A DNA stretch of 64,000 nt from an uncultured Aquimarina sp. (GTDB lineage Bacteria; Bacteroidota; Bacteroidia; Flavobacteriales; Flavobacteriaceae): contig CANLEM010000002.1 of NCBI GenBank assembly GCA_947489685.1, positions 744,001-808,000 on the forward strand, read 5' to 3'. A program made the position numbers and the translations under genes. The notes below the pieces were generated by a model. It was not told the origin of the DNA. It did no database searches and was given only the letters and a program-made list of their open reading frames with translations. This document shows positions 24,403-34,021 of the stretch, in pieces; the first letter of the stretch is position 1; each line of letters opens with the position of its first letter.

Positions 24403-25035
24403 ATGAAACGATGGTATGTATATATACTATTTCTATCCTGTATACACAGCAGTTGTCAGGACAAAGTTGCTATTGATAATATTGATACCGTACCAGATAC
24501 GCAACAAAAAGATCAGTATTATGCCGATGTTTTTAAAATACTTGATGGCACCTGGAATGGGCAATTTATAATCTATGAAGATCAGCAGCAAGTACCAAAA
24601 CAAGAAATAGATCTCAAAAACATTTCTGTGTCTAATCTTTCAAAAAATGGACTTCAACAAATCAACTCGATAAAAGTTGAACAAATATACACCTCTATAA
24701 ACCCTTATTTTCAAAGAGTTACTATTACCGATTTTTACCCGGATAATGGTCAAAAAATTGTAAGTAAAGGCGTAAATAAAATCCAGGATGGTAAAATGTG
24801 GTGTGTTGTTAAAAAGCCCGATGAAACTGTAATTCATACTGGTAGTACCCAAGGAGCTAATACCATTATCTGGCAGAGAGAAGAAAAAACACCTCAAAAA
24901 ATTGAATATTTCAAAGAAACAGTGTCTACTGATTTTTATGAGATTATAGGTTGGGGATACTATCAGGGTGATGACCCAAAACTATCTCCGCCCCTTTGGT
25001 TTTATGCCAAATACAAAAGGCAACCCAAAAAATAA
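24403..25035 (+). CDS. Lipoprotein of unknown function
   Basis: A 210-residue protein. The signal peptide MKRWYVYILFLSCIHSSC has a plausible lipidated Cys at 18. The mature part begins with an acidic linker, then ILDGTWNGQFIIYED, a start typical of lipocalin-like or DUF1579-like beta-barrel domains. Alternating beta strands and Trp-rich segments (GKMWCVVKKPDE, GWGYYQGDDP, PPLWFYAKYKR) follow. An outer-membrane or periplasmic small-molecule-binding role is possible but unproven. It converges with ribE, 33 bases away. Confidence 0.75.
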   Translation: MKRWYVYILFLSCIHSSCQDKVAIDNIDTVPDTQQKDQYYADVFKILDGTWNGQFIIYEDQQQVPKQEIDLKNISVSNLSKNGLQQINSIKVEQIYTSINPYFQRVTITDFYPDNGQKIVSKGVNKIQDGKMWCVVKKPDETVIHTGSTQGANTIIWQREEKTPQKIEYFKETVSTDFYEIIGWGYYQGDDPKLSPPLWFYAKYKRQPKK

Positions 25036-25068
25036 GTTCGTTACAAATCCTAATCTTTGTGTTCAGGC

Positions 25069-25656
25069 TTATTTTAATTCGGTGATTCTTTTTACATACT
25101 TGCCAATCACATCAAACTCCAGATTAACGACTGTTCCTACTTTAAAGGTATTAAAATTGGTATGCTCGTAGGTAAAAGGAATAATAGCGACACTAAACTC
25201 ATTGATTTTAGAGTTAACCACTGTAAGACTCACTCCGTTTACTGTTATCGAACCTTTTTCTATTGTAATATTACTCAATCCAGGATCATATTCAAAAGTA
25301 AAATACCAACTTCCGTCAGCCTCCGAAATTGCCTTACAAACAGCAACTTGGTCCACATGTCCCTGTACAATATGACCATCCAATCGATCTCCCAATTGCA
25401 TACCACGCTCCAGGTTTACAATAGCTCCCTCTTTTAAATCATTAAGGTTTGTTTTATCCAGAGTTTCTTTTATTGCGGTCACAGTATACCTATTTCCATC
25501 GATAGAAACCACAGTTAAACATACTCCATTATGAGATACGCTTTGATCAATTTTTAATTCCGAAGTAAAATTTGCCAGCACCGTAATGTCTATATTTTCC
25601 TGATCTTTTCTTAAAGATGTAATGGTTCCTAATTCTTCGATGATTCCTGTGAACAT
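25069..25656 (-). CDS. ribE: Riboflavin synthase, alpha subunit
   Basis: A 195-residue protein, normal for the family. It converts two 6,7-dimethyl-8-ribityllumazine molecules to riboflavin. It starts with MFTGIIEELG, the family hallmark. It has two lumazine-binding repeats: about 1-95 with NGVCLTVV and GDRLDGHIVQGHVD, and about 96-190 with GVSLTVV. No FMN riboswitch is visible in the 100 bases upstream. It is a single gene, divergent from pdxA. Confidence 0.96.
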   Translation of the reverse strand: MFTGIIEELGTITSLRKDQENIDITVLANFTSELKIDQSVSHNGVCLTVVSIDGNRYTVTAIKETLDKTNLNDLKEGAIVNLERGMQLGDRLDGHIVQGHVDQVAVCKAISEADGSWYFTFEYDPGLSNITIEKGSITVNGVSLTVVNSKINEFSVAIIPFTYEHTNFNTFKVGTVVNLEFDVIGKYVKRITELK

Positions 25657-25757
25657 AAATGCAAATTATTTAGTTAAATTTGTGACCTTGAAGTTTGAAG
25701 TCCTTTTGATACTTATCAAAATTTAGATTTCAAAAATACTGATAAAGTAGCATACTA

Positions 25758-26816
25758 ATGAAGAAAGAAGAAAAAATAAGATTAGGAATTTCTATAGGAG
25801 ATCTAAATGGTATTGGAAGCGAAGTGGTTCTTAAAACTTTTGAAGATTCGCGAATGTTAGATTTTTGTACACCGGTAATTTTTGCTTCGGTAAAAATTCT
25901 TTCTTTTCTAAAGAAGCACTACCAAATCAATACTAATCTGCACGGGATTGATAAGACGTCTCAAATTTTGGACGGCAAAATTAATGTCCTAAATGTGTGG
26001 AAAGAACCTTTGGATATAAATTTTGGTCAGGAAGACGAAAAAGTAGGAAGCTATGCTATAAAATCTTTAAAAGCCGCTACCAGAGCTTTAAAAAATGATG
26101 AAATCGATGTTTTGGTTACTGCTCCAATTAATAAACACAGCATCCAGTCTGAGGAATTTAAATTTCCGGGGCATACCGATTATCTCGATCAGGAACTAGA
26201 AGGTAATAGCCTAATGTTTATGATCACAGATACGCTTAAAGTGGGATTGCTAACTGATCATGTTGCGGTTAAGGATATCGCCAATGCAATCACACCAGAG
26301 CTTATAGAACAAAAAGTGAACACGATTTACAATGCTTTAAAACAGGATTTTGGTATCGCAAAACCTAAAATTGCCGTTCTTGGTATCAACCCCCATAGTG
26401 GGGATAACGGGGTTATTGGTAAAGAAGACGAAGAAGTATTAAAACCCACTATTAAAAAAATCAACGAATCGGGCAAACTTGTTTACGGACCCTATGCTGC
26501 CGATAGTTTTTTTGGATCCGATAATTATAAAACCTTTGACGCTATTGTAGCTTCTTATCATGATCAAGGACTAATTCCTTTTAAAACCCTATCTTTTGGC
26601 AAAGGAGTAAATTATACCGCAGGACTACACAAAGTACGTACCTCTCCGGATCATGGTACTGCTTTTGAAATTGCCGGAAAAAACAAAGCCGATCATAGGT
26701 CGTTTGAAGAAGCCGTTTTTGCTGCACTTCACATTTTTAAAAACCGTAATGAATATGCGCATTTAACCAAAAACCCATTAAAAAAGCAAGCTCGAAAGCC
26801 TCAAAAAAAAGGATGA
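25758..26816 (+). CDS. pdxA: 4-hydroxythreonine-4-phosphate dehydrogenase
   Basis: A 352-residue protein. It catalyses NAD-dependent oxidation in the DXP-dependent pyridoxal 5'-phosphate pathway. The N-terminus IRLGISIGDLNGIGSEV is the family signature. Metal-binding His residues appear in PGHTDYL (about 137), SYHDQGLIPFK (about 272) and the KVRTSPDHGTA segment near 300. It is cytoplasmic. It is followed by the DUF177-rpmF cluster, from which it is separated by a promoter. Confidence 0.95.
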   Translation: MKKEEKIRLGISIGDLNGIGSEVVLKTFEDSRMLDFCTPVIFASVKILSFLKKHYQINTNLHGIDKTSQILDGKINVLNVWKEPLDINFGQEDEKVGSYAIKSLKAATRALKNDEIDVLVTAPINKHSIQSEEFKFPGHTDYLDQELEGNSLMFMITDTLKVGLLTDHVAVKDIANAITPELIEQKVNTIYNALKQDFGIAKPKIAVLGINPHSGDNGVIGKEDEEVLKPTIKKINESGKLVYGPYAADSFFGSDNYKTFDAIVASYHDQGLIPFKTLSFGKGVNYTAGLHKVRTSPDHGTAFEIAGKNKADHRSFEEAVFAALHIFKNRNEYAHLTKNPLKKQARKPQKKG

Positions 26817-26938
26817 AACATGAAATTTGAAGAGGTAAATCTTTTCTGAAAACCCATTCGTTTTACCTTGTATCAAAATAATCAGTAACATTCTGATATA
26901 ATTTTGTTTACAAAAGTACTTTCATATCGAAATTTTAT

Positions 26939-26946
26939 TATCTTTG
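26939..26946 (+). promoter_or_regulatory. -7 element of the DUF177-rpmF operon
   Basis: TATCTTTG followed by CACC, a strong flavobacterial -7 match about 45 bases upstream of the ATG at 26992. A clear -33 TTG at the right distance is not evident. Confidence 0.55.
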
Positions 26947-26991
26947 CACCCGCCTTTACCAAATTGGTAGGCACTCGAAACTGATGATAGA

Positions 26992-27531
26992 ATGAAACAA
27001 CTAAAAGAGTATACTATTCCTTTTGTTGGGCTGAAACAAGGATTACACCAGTTTGAGTATCAAATTGACAATACGTTCTTTGAGCATTTTGAGTATGATG
27101 AATTTAATGCATCGGCAGTAAAAGTTGATCTGGAGTTTAACAAAAAAGTAACTATGTTAGAACTTCAATTTAAAGCAACAGGAACTGTAAATGTAAATTG
27201 CGATCTTACTAATGAACCTTTTGACTTGCCCGTTGAAGATGAATTCTTTTTGGTAGTCAAATTTGGAGATGAATATAACAATGAGAATGAAGAGCTTCTT
27301 ATTCTACCTCATGGAGAGTATGAAGTTAATATTCAGCAATATATTTATGAACTCATTGTCTTAGGAGTACCTTCAAAAAGAGTACATCCTGGAGTAGAAG
27401 ATGGCACATTAGAATCAGATATACTTGAAAAGTTAGACGAACTAAGTCCAAAAGAGAAAACAGTAGAAAATAACAATGAGGAAACAGATCCTCGTTGGGA
27501 TAAATTAAAAAACTTATTAAACGATAAATAA
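26992..27531 (+). CDS. yceD: DUF177 (YceD) family protein
   Basis: A 179-residue acidic protein. DUF177/YceD genes almost always lie directly upstream of rpmF, and this one ends 9 bases before it. The conserved core (VDLEFNKKVTMLELQFKATG, then VNCDLTNEPFDLPVEDEF) sits at about 45-95. The two-Cys metal motif seen in some homologues is not present: one Cys precedes DLTN and no partner is visible. The family has been linked to rRNA processing and ribosome assembly. The C-terminal tail is Glu/Lys-rich. Confidence 0.9.
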   Translation: MKQLKEYTIPFVGLKQGLHQFEYQIDNTFFEHFEYDEFNASAVKVDLEFNKKVTMLELQFKATGTVNVNCDLTNEPFDLPVEDEFFLVVKFGDEYNNENEELLILPHGEYEVNIQQYIYELIVLGVPSKRVHPGVEDGTLESDILEKLDELSPKEKTVENNNEETDPRWDKLKNLLNDK

Positions 27532-27540
27532 TATCTAGCA

Positions 27541-27738
27541 ATGGCACATCCTAAGAGAAAAATATCGAAAACCAGAAGAGATAAAAGAAGAACTCATTAT
27601 AAAGCTTCTGTACCACAAATAGCTACTGATCCTACAACAGGAGAAGCGCATTTATACCACAGAGCACACTGGCACGAAGGTAAATTATATTACCGTGGTC
27701 AAATCGTTATCGATAACACTGAAGAAGAAGTAGCATAA
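27541..27738 (+). CDS. rpmF: 50S ribosomal protein L32
   Basis: A 65-residue basic protein, [19 protein letters not shown] at the start, then [20 protein letters not shown]. It lacks the four zinc-binding Cys of the C+ form and so belongs to the zinc-independent type. It is co-transcribed with the DUF177 gene and followed by a strong terminator. Confidence 0.97.
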   Translation: MAHPKRKISKTRRDKRRTHYKASVPQIATDPTTGEAHLYHRAHWHEGKLYYRGQIVIDNTEEEVA

Positions 27739-27760
27739 GGTTACTGTTAAAATTATATAT

Positions 27761-27790
27761 AAAGCTCTCACAAAAGTGAGAGTTTTTTTG
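27761..27790 (+). terminator. Terminator after rpmF
   Basis: Stem CTCTCAC (27765-27771) with GTGAGAG (27776-27782), AAAA loop, followed by TTTTTTTGTTTTT. Confidence 0.9.
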
Positions 27791-27910
27791 TTTTTAGTTG
27801 AATATGTGTCAAAATCAAGTTATTTTGCGCCATATTTGCATATAATTTAGTAATTTCAACGACTTTTTAAGCAATTTTAGGCAAGATAGTCGAGACACTA
27901 AAATCAAGAT

Positions 27911-28906
27911 ATGAGTAAAATCACAGCCGCTATAACAGCTGTAGGCGCATACGTGCCAGACTATGTGTTAACCAATAAGATTTTGGAAACCATGGTTGAT
28001 ACAAACGATGAATGGATCACCACTCGTACAGGTATTAAAGAAAGACGAATACTAAAAGATAAAGACAAAGGAAGTTCCTATTTGGGAATCAAAGCAGCCG
28101 AAGATCTGATCGCTAAAAAAAATCTCGACCCAAAAGAGATTGATATGGTCATATTTGCTACAGCTACTCCCGATCTTCCAGTCGCTGCAACAGCAGCATA
28201 TACGGCTTCAAAAATAGGAGCTGTAAATGCATTTTCTTATGATTTACAAGCAGCTTGTTCCAGTTTTTTATACGGAATGTCTACCGCCTCTAGTTACATA
28301 GAATCTGGTAGGTACAAAAAAATATTGCTTATAGGAGCCGATAAAATGTCTTCTATCATAGACTATACAGATCGAGCTACCTGTATCATTTTTGGAGATG
28401 GTGGCGGAGCTGTACTTTTTGAACCTAATGAAGAAGGTTTAGGATTACAAGACGAATACCTTAGAACAGATGGCATCGGTCGAGAATTCTTAAAAATTGA
28501 AGCCGGAGGATCTATATTACCTCCATCTGAAGAAACTGTAGCCAATAGGCAACACTTTGTACAGCAAGACGGAAAAACTGTATTTAAATATGCAGTATCC
28601 AATATGGCAGATGCCAGCACAAAAATTCTAGAACGTAATAACTTAACTGGCGATGACGTAAATTGGCTGGTTGCGCATCAAGCCAATAAACGTATTATTG
28701 ATGCTACCGCTAATAGAATGGAATTAGACCAGAACAAAGTTCTTATGAATATCCAAAGATATGGTAATACTACCTCGGCAACATTACCATTATTATTGCA
28801 CGATTACGAAAAACAACTCAAAAAAGGAGATAACATAGTATTTGCTTCCTTCGGTGGAGGTTTTACTTGGGGTTCTATTTATTTAAAATGGGCTTATAAC
28901 TCCTAA
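27911..28906 (+). CDS. fabH: Beta-ketoacyl-ACP synthase III
   Basis: A 331-residue cytoplasmic enzyme. It condenses acetyl-CoA (or branched starters) with malonyl-ACP to begin fatty-acid synthesis. The catalytic triad is visible: Cys in LQAACSSFLYG (about 116), His in VAHQANKRI (about 257) and Asn in YGNTTSAT (about 286). The N-terminus has GAYVPDYVLTN and NDEWITTRTGI, typical of FabH. It lies between rpmF and accBC, the conserved Bacteroidota order, and probably has its own promoter since a terminator precedes it. Confidence 0.96.
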   Translation: MSKITAAITAVGAYVPDYVLTNKILETMVDTNDEWITTRTGIKERRILKDKDKGSSYLGIKAAEDLIAKKNLDPKEIDMVIFATATPDLPVAATAAYTASKIGAVNAFSYDLQAACSSFLYGMSTASSYIESGRYKKILLIGADKMSSIIDYTDRATCIIFGDGGGAVLFEPNEEGLGLQDEYLRTDGIGREFLKIEAGGSILPPSEETVANRQHFVQQDGKTVFKYAVSNMADASTKILERNNLTGDDVNWLVAHQANKRIIDATANRMELDQNKVLMNIQRYGNTTSATLPLLLHDYEKQLKKGDNIVFASFGGGFTWGSIYLKWAYNS

Positions 28907-28933
28907 ACAACTAAACACACAATACCCAATATT

Positions 28934-29434
28934 ATGGATTTAAAAGAAATTCAGAATTTAATTAAATTCGTAGCCAAATCAGGGGCTAGCGAAGTAAAAT
29001 TAGAAATGGATGACGTTAAAATCACCATTAAAACTGCATCAGACGAGAGTAAAGAGACTACCATTTTACAACAGATTCCTGTTGGCAATGCCGTAGCACC
29101 TCAACCTGCAGCAATACCTGTACAGCCTGCTGCACCAGTAGCAGCTGCAACTCCAGCCGCACCTACAGAAAGTGCTTCTGAAGATGATTCGAAATACATA
29201 ACGATCAAGTCTCCTATCATAGGAACTTTGTATAGAAAGCCAGCTCCGGACAAACCAACGTTTGTCGAAGTAGGTAACACCATAAAAGAAGGAGACGTCC
29301 TTTGTATTATTGAAGCAATGAAACTTTTCAACGAAATTGAAAGTGAAGTTTCTGGTAAAATCGTAAAAGTATTGGTGGATGATTCTTCTCCTGTAGAATT
29401 TGACCAACCACTTTTCTTAGTAGACCCATCATAA
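28934..29434 (+). CDS. accB: Acetyl-CoA carboxylase biotin carboxyl carrier protein
   Basis: A 166-residue protein. A short N-terminal domain (1-50) is followed by an Ala/Pro-rich swinging linker (about 55-82). The biotinyl domain has EAMKLFNEIE, whose Lys (about 128) carries biotin. It starts 28 bases after fabH and is co-transcribed with accC, 105 bases on. It carries carboxylated biotin to the transferase subunits encoded elsewhere. Confidence 0.96.
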   Translation: MDLKEIQNLIKFVAKSGASEVKLEMDDVKITIKTASDESKETTILQQIPVGNAVAPQPAAIPVQPAAPVAAATPAAPTESASEDDSKYITIKSPIIGTLYRKPAPDKPTFVEVGNTIKEGDVLCIIEAMKLFNEIESEVSGKIVKVLVDDSSPVEFDQPLFLVDPS

Positions 29435-29539
29435 CCCAATTTTAAAATTTGAATTACAAACCTATAACGTTCAGCCTTTTGGTTGAGCATTTACCAAGGT
29501 TTAAAATTTGAATTTGAAATTTAAAATTTCGAAGAAGTT

Positions 29540-30889
29540 ATGTTTAAAAAAATTCTAATTGCAAATAGAGGTGAGATTGCAATGCGTGTAATCAGAACCT
29601 GCAAAGAAATGGGGATTAAATCCGTAGCGGTCTATTCTACAGCCGATGCCGAAAGTTTGCATGTTCGCTTCGCAGACGAAGCCGTTTGCATAGGACCAGC
29701 ACCAAGTAGTGAATCCTATTTAAAGATGTCAAACATTATCGCTGCTGCAGAGATTACCAATGCAGATGCGATACATCCTGGTTATGGTTTTTTATCTGAA
29801 AATGCTAAGTTTTCTAAGATTTGTGAAGAACACCAGATAAAATTTATTGGTGCCAGCGCCGAGATGATCGAAAGAATGGGAGATAAAGCATCTGCCAAAT
29901 CTACGATGATTGAAGCTGGCGTACCCTGTGTACCCGGAAGTGAGGGTATAATCCCAGATTTTAAAACCTGTAAAAAAGTAGCTCTGGAAACTGGCTACCC
30001 AGTAATGCTTAAAGCTAGTGCAGGTGGTGGTGGTAAAGGTATGCGTGCCGTTTGGAAAGAAGAAGACTTACAAAACGCATGGGAATCTGCCAGACAAGAA
30101 AGTAAAGCTGCTTTTGGCAATGATGATATGTATATGGAGAAACTTATTGAAGAACCTCGCCATATCGAAATACAAATTGTAGGTGATAGTAACGGTAGAG
30201 CATGTCACCTATCCGAAAGAGATTGCTCGGTACAGCGTAGACACCAAAAACTAACCGAAGAAACTCCTTCTCCTTTTATGACAGATGAGCTGCGTGAAAA
30301 TATGGGAGCAGCAGCAGTAAAAGCAGCCGAATATATTAAATATGAAGGTGCCGGAACTGTAGAGTTTTTGGTAGACAAACACCGTAATTTCTACTTTATG
30401 GAAATGAATACTCGTATCCAGGTAGAGCATCCTATTACCGAACAAGTAGTAGATTATGATTTGATTAGAGAACAGATTTTGGTTGCCGCTGGTGTGCCTA
30501 TTTCTGGAAAGAATTATATTCCACAACTGCACTCTATCGAATGTAGAATTAATGCCGAAGATCCATATAAGGATTTTAGGCCTTCTCCCGGTAAAATTAC
30601 CAATTTACATATACCAGGAGGACATGGTGTGCGTATAGATACTCATGTGTATAGTGGCTATATCATCCCACCCAATTATGACTCTATGATTGCAAAATTG
30701 ATTACCACAGCGCAAACGCGAGAAGAGGCAATCAATAAAATGAAAAGAGCGCTAGATGAGTTTGTAGTAGAGGGTGTAAAAACTACTGTTCCTTTTCATA
30801 GGCAACTTATGGATCATCCGGATTATGTGTCAGGAAACTATACGACCAAATTCATGGAAGATTTTGAAATGGCAGAACCCGAAGATTAA
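29540..30889 (+). CDS. accC: Acetyl-CoA carboxylase biotin carboxylase subunit
   Basis: A 449-residue ATP-grasp enzyme that carboxylates biotin on AccB. Visible signatures are [19 protein letters not shown] at the N-terminus, the glycine-rich ATP loop [12 protein letters not shown] (about 155-166), and [16 protein letters not shown] and [12 protein letters not shown] in the active site. Length is normal. It is the last gene of the fab/acc cluster and is followed by a terminator. Confidence 0.97.
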   Translation: MFKKILIANRGEIAMRVIRTCKEMGIKSVAVYSTADAESLHVRFADEAVCIGPAPSSESYLKMSNIIAAAEITNADAIHPGYGFLSENAKFSKICEEHQIKFIGASAEMIERMGDKASAKSTMIEAGVPCVPGSEGIIPDFKTCKKVALETGYPVMLKASAGGGGKGMRAVWKEEDLQNAWESARQESKAAFGNDDMYMEKLIEEPRHIEIQIVGDSNGRACHLSERDCSVQRRHQKLTEETPSPFMTDELRENMGAAAVKAAEYIKYEGAGTVEFLVDKHRNFYFMEMNTRIQVEHPITEQVVDYDLIREQILVAAGVPISGKNYIPQLHSIECRINAEDPYKDFRPSPGKITNLHIPGGHGVRIDTHVYSGYIIPPNYDSMIAKLITTAQTREEAINKMKRALDEFVVEGVKTTVPFHRQLMDHPDYVSGNYTTKFMEDFEMAEPED

Positions 30890-30897
30890 ATAAAATC

Positions 30898-30922
30898 AAG
30901 CCTCAGTAATGAGGCTTTTTTT
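30898..30922 (+). terminator. Terminator after accC
   Basis: Stem AAGCCTCA (30898-30905) with TGAGGCTT (30910-30917), loop GTAA, then a T run. The ATG of the longest frame downstream (30923) falls in its T tract, so that start is rejected. Confidence 0.85.
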
Positions 30923-30967
30923 ATGAAATCAATTTATCTTCGTTGTACGTTGTATTATTATATAAAG

Positions 30968-32080
30968 ATGAATTTTAGCTATTGGGAATATAAAACTTGG
31001 TTATCTAATATAGATTTTACTATTGTGGGTAGCGGGATTGTGGGCCTTAGTTGCGCACTTAAATTAAAAGACAAGTTTCCCGCTTCAAAGATTCTTATTT
31101 TAGAACGGGGGATATTGCCCAATGGAGCAAGCACCAAAAATGCAGGTTTTGCCTGTTTTGGCAGTTTATCCGAAATTATAGATGATCTAAAATCTCATAC
31201 CGAACAAGAGGTACTGCAATTGATCCGAAAAAGATATGCAGGGCTGCAATTATTAAGAAAAACACTAGGAGATACTACTATTAATTATCTTCCATATCGT
31301 GGATATGAGCTCTTTACGTTAGAAGATAAAGAGCTATTTGATGACTGTATTTCGCAAAAAGAAGAAATCAACACATTACTACAACCCATATTCAAAGACA
31401 CCGTATTTACAGCTAAAAAAAACAGCTTTAATTTTCAAAAAATTCAATCTCAATATATCGTAAATCAATTTGAAGGTCAAATTGATACTGGCAAAATGAT
31501 GGAAGCGTTACTATACAAAGCACAAGCTGCTGGTATTAAAATATTAAACAACACTACCGTTACTTCAATTCAAAATCTTAACACTTCTGTAAAAATAAAT
31601 ACTGATCGATTTACGTTTTCTTCAAATAAATTACTAATTGCCACCAATGGTTTTGCCGAGCAACTAGGTGTACAAAAAATAAAACCAGCTCGCGCACAAG
31701 TTCTAATTACCCAACCCATTAAAGATTTACATATTAAAGGCACCTTTCATCTTGATAAAGGTTATTATTATTTCAGAAATATAGATAATAGAATTTTATT
31801 TGGAGGAGGAAGAAATCTTGATTTTAAAACTGAAGAAACCACGAAATTCGGCCAAACCCCTTTGGTACAACACCAATTAGAAAAAATACTTGGTGAAGTT
31901 ATTTTACCAGGTATTCCCTTTGAAATCGAACATCGATGGAGCGGTATCATGGGTGTTGGTCAAAAAAAGAAGGCTATAGTGAAACAAATGGCCAACAATG
32001 TGTATTGCGGAGTTCGTCTTGGCGGAATGGGCGTAGCTATAGGAAGTATAGTTGGCACAGAATTAGCAGATCTTTTATAA
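30968..32080 (+). CDS. FAD-dependent oxidoreductase, D-amino-acid/glycine oxidase-like
   Basis: The start is taken at the ATG at 30968 because the upstream ATG at 30923 lies in the accC terminator. The product has 370 residues. The Rossmann FAD motif FTIVGSGIVGLSCAL occurs at about 18-32 with an ERG strand end (LILERGILPNGAS) at about 52. The C-terminal substrate domain has HRWSGIMGVGQKKK and the final GMGVAIGS nucleotide-binding segment, as in the DAO superfamily. Substrate unknown; an amine or amino acid is likely. No signal peptide is seen. It is followed 46 bases on by mtgA. Confidence 0.85.
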   Translation: MNFSYWEYKTWLSNIDFTIVGSGIVGLSCALKLKDKFPASKILILERGILPNGASTKNAGFACFGSLSEIIDDLKSHTEQEVLQLIRKRYAGLQLLRKTLGDTTINYLPYRGYELFTLEDKELFDDCISQKEEINTLLQPIFKDTVFTAKKNSFNFQKIQSQYIVNQFEGQIDTGKMMEALLYKAQAAGIKILNNTTVTSIQNLNTSVKINTDRFTFSSNKLLIATNGFAEQLGVQKIKPARAQVLITQPIKDLHIKGTFHLDKGYYYFRNIDNRILFGGGRNLDFKTEETTKFGQTPLVQHQLEKILGEVILPGIPFEIEHRWSGIMGVGQKKKAIVKQMANNVYCGVRLGGMGVAIGSIVGTELADLL

Positions 32081-32126
32081 AGCTACCGCTAACCCCGAGG
32101 TTTTGGTATATCATAAATTTGTGCAC

Positions 32127-32801
32127 ATGAAAAAATTCTTTCGATTCGTATGTAAAAGTCTAACGGCATTTTTGATAGTAAGTACCTTATGGGTTTTGGT
32201 ATATAAATGGGTCGATGTTCCTGCTACTCCTTTAATGGGTATCCGTAAATTACAGTCTACACAAAAACATACAATCCAGCATCGATGGGTTGCACTATCC
32301 AAAATTTCTAAAGAATTGCAGTTGGCAGTTATTTGCAGCGAAGATCAACGATTTCTAGAGCACAAAGGGTTTGATAAAAAAGCGATAGAAAAAGCTATTG
32401 CCGAACATAAAGCTGGTAAAAGACTACGAGGAGCAAGTACCATCTCACAACAAACCGCCAAAAATGTATTTTTGTGGCCTCATCGTAGTTGGGTTCGTAA
32501 AGGGTTAGAAATATATTTTACCTTTTTAATAGAATCATTATGGAGTAAAGAACGAATTCTTGAGGTATATTTAAATAGTATCGAAATGGGTAATGGAGTA
32601 TACGGTGCAGAGGCCGCAGCCAGATATTGGTTTAATACCTCGGCATCTAATCTAAATAAAGAAGAAGCAGTAGCCATAGCCGCAATTTTACCAAATCCTA
32701 GAAAATATTTAGCCAATCCTGCATCGGCATATACTCAAAAAAGAAAAGCATGGATCGTTGTACAAATGCGTAATTATGGTTCGCTTTTATTATCTGATTA
32801 G
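32127..32801 (+). CDS. mtgA: Monofunctional peptidoglycan glycosyltransferase
   Basis: The start is chosen at ATG 32127, so that the protein (224 residues) begins MKKFFRFVCK and leads directly into a membrane anchor (about 10-30). The glycosyltransferase 51 domain has the catalytic-Glu segment AVICSEDQRFLEHKGFD, then RGASTISQQTAKNVFLW and ILEVYLNSIEMGNGVYGAEAAA, all family motifs. There is no transpeptidase domain. It polymerises lipid II on the outer face of the inner membrane. Confidence 0.95.
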   Translation: MKKFFRFVCKSLTAFLIVSTLWVLVYKWVDVPATPLMGIRKLQSTQKHTIQHRWVALSKISKELQLAVICSEDQRFLEHKGFDKKAIEKAIAEHKAGKRLRGASTISQQTAKNVFLWPHRSWVRKGLEIYFTFLIESLWSKERILEVYLNSIEMGNGVYGAEAAARYWFNTSASNLNKEEAVAIAAILPNPRKYLANPASAYTQKRKAWIVVQMRNYGSLLLSD

Positions 32802-32861
32802 CATGTTTTTATAAAAAATAATACCCGTACCCAGTAGGGTAAAGCCCTAGTATCTTGTTCT

Positions 32862-32882
32862 ATTATAAAGCCCCTTTATAAT
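32862..32882. repeat. Perfect inverted repeat upstream of the dioxygenase gene
   Basis: 9-bp arms ATTATAAAG and CTTTATAAT around CCC, ending 17 bases before the ATG at 32900. There is no T tract, so it is not a terminator. It may be an operator or a leader hairpin near the ribosome-binding region. Confidence 0.5.
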
Positions 32883-32899
32883 CTAAATATGAAAATAGT

Positions 32900-33439
32900 A
32901 TGACAAATAATCCCACTACACATCAACCTACTAGATTGTCACATCATTTGGCAAACCAAAACAATCAAGGAATTCCTAACTCAAATGCTCTAGAAATTGT
33001 AAACCTCAATACCAAAAATCTACCCGGAATCCCTACTATGATTAGTGGAAAAATCTACAATAAAAATAATCAACCAGTATATGGCGCGCATATCGAAATT
33101 TGGCATGCAGATGATGCTGGAGCTTACCACACAGATGGCAATTTTTATTTCCCTACTCAATCTACATTATCTGGACATAGTATTACAAATGCCCGGGGAG
33201 AGTACAAAGTAAAAACCATTAGGCCTGGAGTTTATGGATATCGAGCTCGACATTTTCACTATAAAATTTCTGCAAAAGGATATACTACTCTAGAAACTCA
33301 AATTTATTTCAAAGATGATCCAAGAATCCAAATTGATGAAATAGCTTTAATTGCTGAAGAGTCAAGACATATTCATTTTAGATATCATGCCTTGGGATAC
33401 TTAGAAGGCGTTGCGAATATTTTTTTACCCAAAATGTAA
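32900..33439 (+). CDS. Intradiol ring-cleavage dioxygenase family protein
   Basis: A 179-residue protein without a signal peptide. It has the family's beta-sandwich core: ISGKIYNKNNQPVYGAHIEIWHADDAGAYHTD (about 48-80), then TIRPGVYGYRARHFHYKI. Its Tyr plus His-x-His match the Tyr/His iron ligands of catechol and protocatechuate dioxygenases. It is shorter than classic catabolic enzymes, and no aromatic-degradation genes are nearby, so the substrate is unknown. Small members of the family are often described as protocatechuate 3,4-dioxygenase-like. Confidence 0.8.
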   Translation: MTNNPTTHQPTRLSHHLANQNNQGIPNSNALEIVNLNTKNLPGIPTMISGKIYNKNNQPVYGAHIEIWHADDAGAYHTDGNFYFPTQSTLSGHSITNARGEYKVKTIRPGVYGYRARHFHYKISAKGYTTLETQIYFKDDPRIQIDEIALIAEESRHIHFRYHALGYLEGVANIFLPKM

Positions 33440-33509
33440 TCATACTTTTTAATTTTTATTCTTTTTTATCCAATTCAGATAGTATATCTTGAAATCTAAA
33501 TTTATGTAG

Positions 33510-33962
33510 TTGAAATCGATAAAAGAAGAATTATATCATCATTGCCAACAATTTGTTCAAGATCGAGTAGATCGTATTGAGCAAAGAATTATAAATATTC
33601 AGGAATCTTTGAGTTCTGAGACCAAAAGTACGGCAGGAGACAAGCATGAAACCGGTCGTGCGATGCTACAATTAGAACGTGAAAAATCTGGAAAACAACT
33701 CGCCGAAGCACAAAAGTTACAAGAAATTTTGGCTAAGATCGATATTTCGACCCCCTCGAAACACGCTAGACTAGGTAGCCTGATATTTACCTCACAAGCA
33801 ACTTATTTTTTAAGTATATCAGCAGGTAAAATAGTAATTAATAATACCGCTTATTTTGCTATAGCCGCTAATTCTCCTATCGGCAAATTATTATTAGGAA
33901 AAACAATCGGAGATCACTTTAATTTTAATGAAACGAATAGCAGTATAAAAGAAATTCTGTGA
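33510..33962 (+). CDS. GreA/GreB-like protein with N-terminal coiled coil
   Basis: A 150-residue protein. Residues about 1-75 form a helical hairpin (VDRIEQRIINIQESL, then GDKHETGRAMLQLEREK). The C-terminal domain contains NSPIGKLLLGKTIGDHFNF, the GreA-type FKBP-like signature. It may act at the RNA polymerase secondary channel. The start codon appears to be TTG at 33510. The nearest upstream ATG (33504) is followed at once by TAG in the same frame, and the next Met is deep in the coiled coil. Either TTG is used or the ATG-TAG reflects a point change. Confidence 0.75.
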   Translation: MKSIKEELYHHCQQFVQDRVDRIEQRIINIQESLSSETKSTAGDKHETGRAMLQLEREKSGKQLAEAQKLQEILAKIDISTPSKHARLGSLIFTSQATYFLSISAGKIVINNTAYFAIAANSPIGKLLLGKTIGDHFNFNETNSSIKEIL

Positions 33963-34021
33963 CACAGGTAGTTAAATTTTTAAACCCTTAAGCTCGCTAT
34001 AATCATTTTGAGTACATTGCT

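Noticed and set aside
25657-25757. FMN riboswitch upstream of ribE
   Set aside because: The 100 bases upstream show none of the conserved RFN segments.
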